Positions 59,501 through 64,000 of a stretch of DNA of 64,000 nt are shown here, piece by piece. Every line of letters starts with the position of its first letter. The first letter of the stretch is position 1. Source of the DNA: Ciona savignyi (lineage: Eukaryota; Chordata; Ascidiacea; Phlebobranchia; Cionidae). The notes below the pieces were generated by a model that saw nothing but the letters and a program-made list of their open reading frames with translations, was not told the DNA's origin and did no database searches. The stretch covers positions 62,001-126,000 of the forward strand of contig CH003293.1 in the NCBI GenBank assembly GCA_000149265.1, given 5' to 3'. Position numbers and translations under genes: made by a program.

Positions 59501-61563
59501 ACAAATAACATGTTCATGTGAGACTTTGTTTCCTAGGAAGACATAGTTGCCATTGGAAAAGTGTTTTATTGTTTGTTACGACTCGTTGTCATCATTGGAG
59601 CTGTTATATTGTCATTCGGTATCCCTTTTTCCCATTTGCTTCTTGACCTGTATGGTGGAGCTATTTTAAGTACAGGTATGTTAATGCGATGTGAAAATAA
59701 AAAATAATGATGCTGAAAGGTATATTAACCTGTGACTTTATTGTAGGATCCGGACCAATGCTTTTAAACTGGTATTGTCTCTATGTTTTAGCAATTGCTA
59801 TTAATGGAACCACTGAGTGCTTTGTGTTTGCTGCTATGAGTCGAAGTGATCTGGACAGGTAACATTATATTTTTTAGTTAAAGGCAAAGTCTGTTGTCTG
59901 TTCTCATCAGTAGTGCAATTCTAGAGATGTGACATTTTTAAAGTGAAGCAAAATTGGACTATTGCTATGTATGAATAGTGAAATTTTGTCATTTTCAACA
60001 AAGTTTTATTCATTATGCAAGGATATATATAGTCTATGACACCAAAGAAAGATCATAACTTACATTTCTTCAACTAATTTTGCCAAACACCAGGCCATGT
60101 ATGCTGGTGGGTAAATAAATTCTAATTGAAGGGTTTATTTTCCAAGCACTTTTAGAACAATAATTCATAAAATGTTTTAACGGACCAATTTTGAACAATA
60201 GTAATTTAAAAAGAATACCGTTGACATACTAAACGACAACTTGTTTATTACCAAACAAGTTTTTGATGCTGTAAAAGTTGGCAATTCAATTTATGTTACC
60301 AGGTTACTGAACACAACCTATAAACAATATTAACTGTTTTTGTTATTTCAGTTACAACAAGAAGATGCTGTTGTTCTCAATTCTATTTCTTGCTTGTTCT
60401 TATTATTTAACCCGGGCTGTTGGTTCAGTTGGATTCATAATAGCAAACTGCCTTAATATGTTGGCAAGGATAGTACACAGCTTCTATTACATTAAAAAGT
60501 AAGCTGTTCATGTTTATGTGTACAATGGCCAAATTGCTCTGAAAGAAGTATTTTTTTTCCTTTTAAGTACAGAAGTTCTTAGTACTGCGTTTTTCAACCA
60601 TTAGTTTGCTAGTTAATTTCGAAATTAATATAAGATATGTCTGTTTTTGCACATATTGCAGTGTGGTGAATATAAGTTGACCATCTGGCCGGTCAGGCTT
60701 GTCGTTATTTGCGGATGTTGCCCAAGCCCATTGGTTTTAAACACTGTAAAGAATCCTAATAATTCTCAACACACTGCAGTAGCTGTGGTAGTCCGACTGT
60801 AGACATAGAGGTAATCATTGCTGATGTTTGAACTACCACTGCATTTTCCTATCACCGGGATAAGAGCATTTTATTGTAACTGACTAAGTCCTATGTTGTG
60901 TAACTTGGCAAGGCACTTCACAAATAAAAGGTTTATGCACGCCGTATAAAGTTGTGTAAACCGCTGTGTTGTAAGCAGGATGGTTTCCAATTAGGGTTTA
61001 AACCTGAATAAATCAAAGACTTGTGATCAATCATTTAAATCATCAAAAGTCCGCCAAAAAATAGAAAAAAAACTGCCACTGCTCTGTCTTTGGTCAAGCC
61101 ACATATTTAATTTGCAATCCGAGTGACGTGTTAAGCACACATAATGCACTACAATTGAGGTGGTTGCGAAGAATTATTCAAATTACCTCAATATCATTTG
61201 CTACCTACCCCGTGTGTATTTGCAAAATGTATGGAAAAGTTAAAACCTAAATTTTTAACAATAACAGCTGCGAAATATATTTCCAGATATTTTTCAAACT
61301 TTCCGCAAGTGACATCACCTTTGCGTGGACTCATTCCCAACCATCTTGTTATTGTGATGCTCGTGATCTCCAGCATGCTGTGTCTTCTATCCGAATACTA
61401 TTTATGTTGTGTGTACGGGTGGCCTTTCCGGGTCGCTCATATCATCGTTGGTACGATTTGTTTTCTTGCAACCATATTAGTGATTTACCTAACAGAAAAA
61501 GAAGTCGTTCAATTTTTACAAACTCAGTTTATTTCCAAGCACACGAAAACAAAAGCATCTTGA
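56511..61563 (+). CDS. RFT1: RFT1, ER multi-pass protein of dolichol-linked glycan synthesis
   Basis: Eleven exons: 56511-56588, 57979-58118, 58190-58288, 58583-58876, 58944-59166, 59236-59329, 59387-59474, 59537-59675, 59747-59858, 60352-60498, 61287-61563. RFT1 is an ER membrane protein needed for N-glycosylation at the Man5GlcNAc2-PP-dolichol stage. Family motifs are [79 protein letters not shown] and I-N-G-T-T-E-C-F. The exons sum to 1691 nt, one short of a multiple of three: exon 4 changes frame near 58645-58655. With one extra base there the product would be 563 aa (human 541). Intron 1 contains ADAT3. AATAAA lies at 61567. Confidence 0.93.
56678..57907 (+). CDS. ADAT3: tRNA adenosine deaminase subunit ADAT3, nested in RFT1 intron 1
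   Basis: Intronless frame of 409 aa on the same strand as RFT1, wholly within its first intron. ADAT3 is the non-catalytic partner of ADAT2; the dimer deaminates A34 to inosine in tRNA anticodons. The C-terminal deaminase fold is clear: zinc ligands H270, C353 and C356 (E-P-C-I-M-C), plus Y-V-T-R-E-P-C and [11 protein letters not shown]. The H-A-E of active enzymes reads H-V-A, so the catalytic Glu is absent, as expected for ADAT3 (human has H-A-V). The ATG at 56678 is preferred because it follows a leader-like stretch and opens a hydrophilic N terminus; the ATG at 56615 would add a hydrophobic 21-residue stretch. ACTGTAG at about 56650 is a candidate (trans-)splice acceptor. Confidence 0.92.
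   Translation: MQSDHSPPEKKAKMEEKKSLIHKDINNSIMNSNILNNCKELSKSKNWNLQTIYGNEYSPSKAALNLVKSIACSIVNKKFASIILKCLHENYPMTGLQHVKRIRTVKSTEGDCLQVLVFVGTKHLHASELHVLETNMETKKSPLDSIQSLNEIKEYLTSFVPVQVPIVPPLTREQFEMCQLYWPVSFHENKAVSQLMNCSLFTDADYCIMESNMKLAIQTAAAGKLMHPSANVGAVVVDSVSNSVIATAYDLRNIPCEINKGIMVAHPLNHVAMVAIDLVAYSQGGGSYNYKDLLKSTPGEGLYFKHDLILNNWQKQKPGTKNSDITKLNNENVNDNSNYICTNLTLYVTREPCIMCCMALLHSRIKRVFYGTSYEGGGFGSSYKLNTIKELNHRFEVFQGVLENECSRL
60660..61020 (+). repeat. Diverged SINE-like sequence in RFT1 intron 10
   Basis: Contains TGACTAAGTCCTATGTTGTG followed by TAACTTGGCAAGGCACTT, resembling the body of the SINE at 30085-30400 (GCTAGTCGGTTGTGTCCTTGGGCAAGGCACTT). Its head is not clear. Confidence 0.4.
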
Positions 61564-61814
61564 AGGAATAAACATTTTTGTTTTCTTTTGCATCGTTTCG
61601 TGTAATTTTGTATATGCAGTAAAATAAAAACAAGGTTTGCATATCTCTTGTACATTAAAATTAAGCTATTTATACATGCTAAAACTGCGTTTGTTTAATG
61701 TACGGATTAACGTGGGAAAGCAAGTCTCGTTAAATAATAAGTATAGCGTTTGTACGTCACGGGTATACAAAGATTATTACGTGCAAGTAAGAGGAAGATA
61801 TAATATAAAGCGAT

Positions 61815-64000
61815 TTAAATGTCAGTTTCCCCGTAGTACGGAAGCGGTTCACCCGAGGGCAAAGTGTCTTGTCTATCCAAATGCTCCCGACTGCTTGCAA
61901 GGTTAAACATTTGGGCTCCAAGGCTTGGCACCCAACCTTTACGAGCAGCGATATCAATTTTCCCCAACTTGCCGCTTTCGTCCTTAACTGGTGACCTATT
62001 TGTATCCAACCAACGGATAGGGGAGGTTCCGGTATCTTTCAAGCTTTCTGAAGCACTTGAAACACTACCAGAAGATGAAGATGCAACTTGTGGCGCAGGT
62101 GCAGAAACCGGTATCGCGTTGGTAATCTCGATGTCGTGCTCGCTGCTGTCTGAACTATCGAAACTGTTGTAGCTGCTAGCAGTTGTGTTGCTCCGTGTTC
62201 TACGGGGGTGTCGTCTTGATTCGTCGTCATCACTGCGGTGCCGATGTCGATGTCGTCTTTCGCGACTATCCTCACTGCGTCTCCTTTCCCTTCTGCGATA
62301 TCGATCCCTAGATGGCGACCGAGAGCGCGATCTACGCCTTCTTGAAATATACGCATCAACACTTCTCTCCTTTTGGGCCGAAAATAAAATTAATATTTCT
62401 ACCAACATGTATATTTAGGTCGAATACCTGATATCTGGGAACAGCATCAACTTTGGTAATTTGTCCATGCTCTGTGTCTAGATAACCTTTGTTGGTGTAG
62501 GTCGTAGTTTTTTCAGACGTCAAGTACAATCCAGATCTGCGTTTTACGCCACATATTACACATTTTAGGTAACTAAAGATTTTTGATGTCATTTACAATT
62601 TCTGGTACTTACTCCTTTTCCTTTTTTCGGCGTTTGGTTACATAGCAGCAACAAGCGAGTATGATAGCTGCCAATATAAGAAGAAACCCAAGCACAGCAG
62701 CTACTATCACCATCCATAGCTCGACTCGAGTTTGGCAAGTCGTACCCAGAAACCAGACATCCGCCGTTGACAGGCACCTTGCAGTACAAAGATTTCGCAT
62801 TGTCATGAAAAGAAGGTAAAACAATATATTTATTTTTATACTCGTGTGTTGGTAATCGATATAGGTAGGTTAATCCTCGAATTATACATTTAGGTTGCTC
62901 TGGACAATCCATTTAAAACTACTTGATTGAGGCACTGACTGTTAAGTAAATAATATAACCCCACAGAAAGTAGTCTGCGATGATCTTGGAGCTTATTGTC
63001 AGACCATAAAGTTGGGCACTATTACAGATAACATCATGATTTCCCATAACTGTGCTCCATGTTGTACATACGTGCATGTAGGTCCCGTAGCGCTGCTAGC
63101 TTGTTCACATGTTCCGTTGTTCTGACAGTAGCCCTTCTTACAGGCGGAGATGCACATGACTGTTACCCCGGACAGGGTTTCATTGCACACTGTATTAGCG
63201 GTACAGTTCGTTCCTGGAGCACTGCAGATGCTGGAACCTGACAGAAGTTCAACTTTTGTTACATTTACAATATGTAAGATATATAAAATAACAGTATGGT
63301 CAATAAACTCCATAAAACAGTAAATATTCCAATTATCATACCATACCCTGTATAAACGTCATGTTACCTGAAAAAACGAACACGGATGAATCCGTCTCGA
63401 AAACGTAAAAATTTTTAAGAGTTGTGCCAAAATTATTGATTCCATCGATCACCGCTTGATAAGTACCAATCTCCGTGGTAACTTGATTGTCTGTTATTCC
63501 GACATTTTGCATTGCGGTGAACGAATACAGCACGTTGTAAACCACCTTTTAATAGCAACAATATAACGTATAACCAAGCACTATTTTTTCAAGACAAGCA
63601 AAATAACACCACAAAAACAAAATAAGGTTTTATAGCTTGTAAAAGCTCAAGCCTTGCAACTGTTGCCGTTCGCGCTGTGTCTACAGAGTAATGCGAGTCT
63701 TCAACCTTCATGTCCGTATATACGAAAATAAACTTTTTATACCCTTTTAAATTAACTTACGTCAACTATAAGTTGTCCGGTGGAACTAGTTCCACTAGTA
63801 CCGACTACTCCTGTCACAGCTGCATAAGATCCACCGAGCGTTTGCTGGTAAAAATTTACGGCCTGAAATAGGAAGTTGAGAAAAATTGGAGCATACAATC
63901 TAAAACACAATCTAAAACTCCACGTACATCATTTTGGAAGACTGATGGAACGAATGTCGAAATTGGGGTGGTTGCAATTAGTCGCACTCTGGTCGTGTAC
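61815..64000 (-). CDS. SEA/EGF-type single-pass membrane protein with RS-rich tail, N terminus outside window
   Basis: Seven minus-strand exons are visible: 64000-63928 (partial), 63862-63761, 63545-63368, 63237-63072, 62777-62613, 62536-62428, 62369-61815. The extracellular part has a SEA-like fold (F-V-P-S-V-F-Q-N-D, then S-T-G-Q-L-I-V-D-V-V-Y-N-V-L-Y), then an EGF-like module with six or more cysteines (C-K-K-G-Y-C-Q-N-N-G-T-C). A transmembrane helix follows (V-I-V-A-A-V-L-G-F-L-L-I-L-A-A), ending in K-R-R-K-K-E-K-E. The cytoplasmic tail of about 230 residues holds an Arg/Ser/His-rich block (S-R-S-R-S-P-S-R, R-H-R-H-R-H-R-S), a Ser-rich region and an acidic C terminus. SEA plus EGF plus helix recalls membrane mucins, but I recognise no orthologue. 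It ends 251 bases from the RFT1 stop on the other strand. Confidence 0.8.

Noticed and set aside
61198..61286. N-terminal extension of the last RFT1 exon open from an ATG at 61198
   Set aside because: The TTTCCAG acceptor at 61286 gives the correct phase and family alignment; the earlier part is intron.
1..64000. CRISPR arrays, bacterial operons, rRNA or stand-alone tRNA genes
   Set aside because: None seen. The genes have spliceosomal introns, and the tRNA-like boxes found belong to SINE copies.

Overview
This window is eukaryotic and reads as animal DNA. It is AT-rich, with short GT-AG introns (often 55 to 500 bases) and close-packed metazoan genes on both strands. The compact introns, local inverted duplications and mix of families point to a tunicate, most likely an ascidian of the Ciona type. 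That assignment is an inference from style and gene content. All exon chains were assembled by eye from splice sites, reading phase and family conservation.

Layout. 1-2142: 3' part of a tandem CUB-domain gene (+). 3645-12115: a head-to-head pair of paralogous, membrane-anchored JmjC/cupin-like Fe(II) oxygenase-type proteins (- then +), seven exons each. 14474-15769: single-exon kelch protein (+). 16088-19203: SMC5/6 subunit NSE4 (+). 19358-39471: an interleaved cluster with betaine-homocysteine methyltransferase BHMT-a (-), SGLT-like SLC5-a (+), BHMT-b (+), broken SLC5 ends, then SLC5-b (-). 40875-48111: IFRD1/2-type regulator (-), with nested DNA transposons in one intron. 50256-52057: SR splicing factor of the SRSF4/5/6 class (-). 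52845-56061: TFIIF alpha/RAP74, GTF2F1 (+). 56511-61563: RFT1 (+), with an intronless ADAT3 gene inside its first intron. 61815-64000: partial SEA/EGF transmembrane protein with an Arg/Ser-rich cytoplasmic tail (-).

The most striking pattern is that three inverted paralog pairs (JmjC-like, BHMT, SLC5) have the same exon structure and mostly diverged exons, but particular exons are near-identical or fully identical. This is the signature of patchy gene conversion between opposite-strand copies. BHMT-a and SLC5-a share an 887-base divergent promoter region, and the SLC5 copies differ at positions known to form the SGLT sugar site, so the cluster may be diverging in function.

The housekeeping half (IFRD to RFT1) is ordinary apart from two features: ADAT3 nested on the same strand in RFT1, and an apparent one-base deletion in RFT1 exon 4. 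Mobile DNA includes two pogo-like TA-flanked MITEs, a hAT-like element carrying a second inserted element, and several copies of a tRNA-derived SINE.
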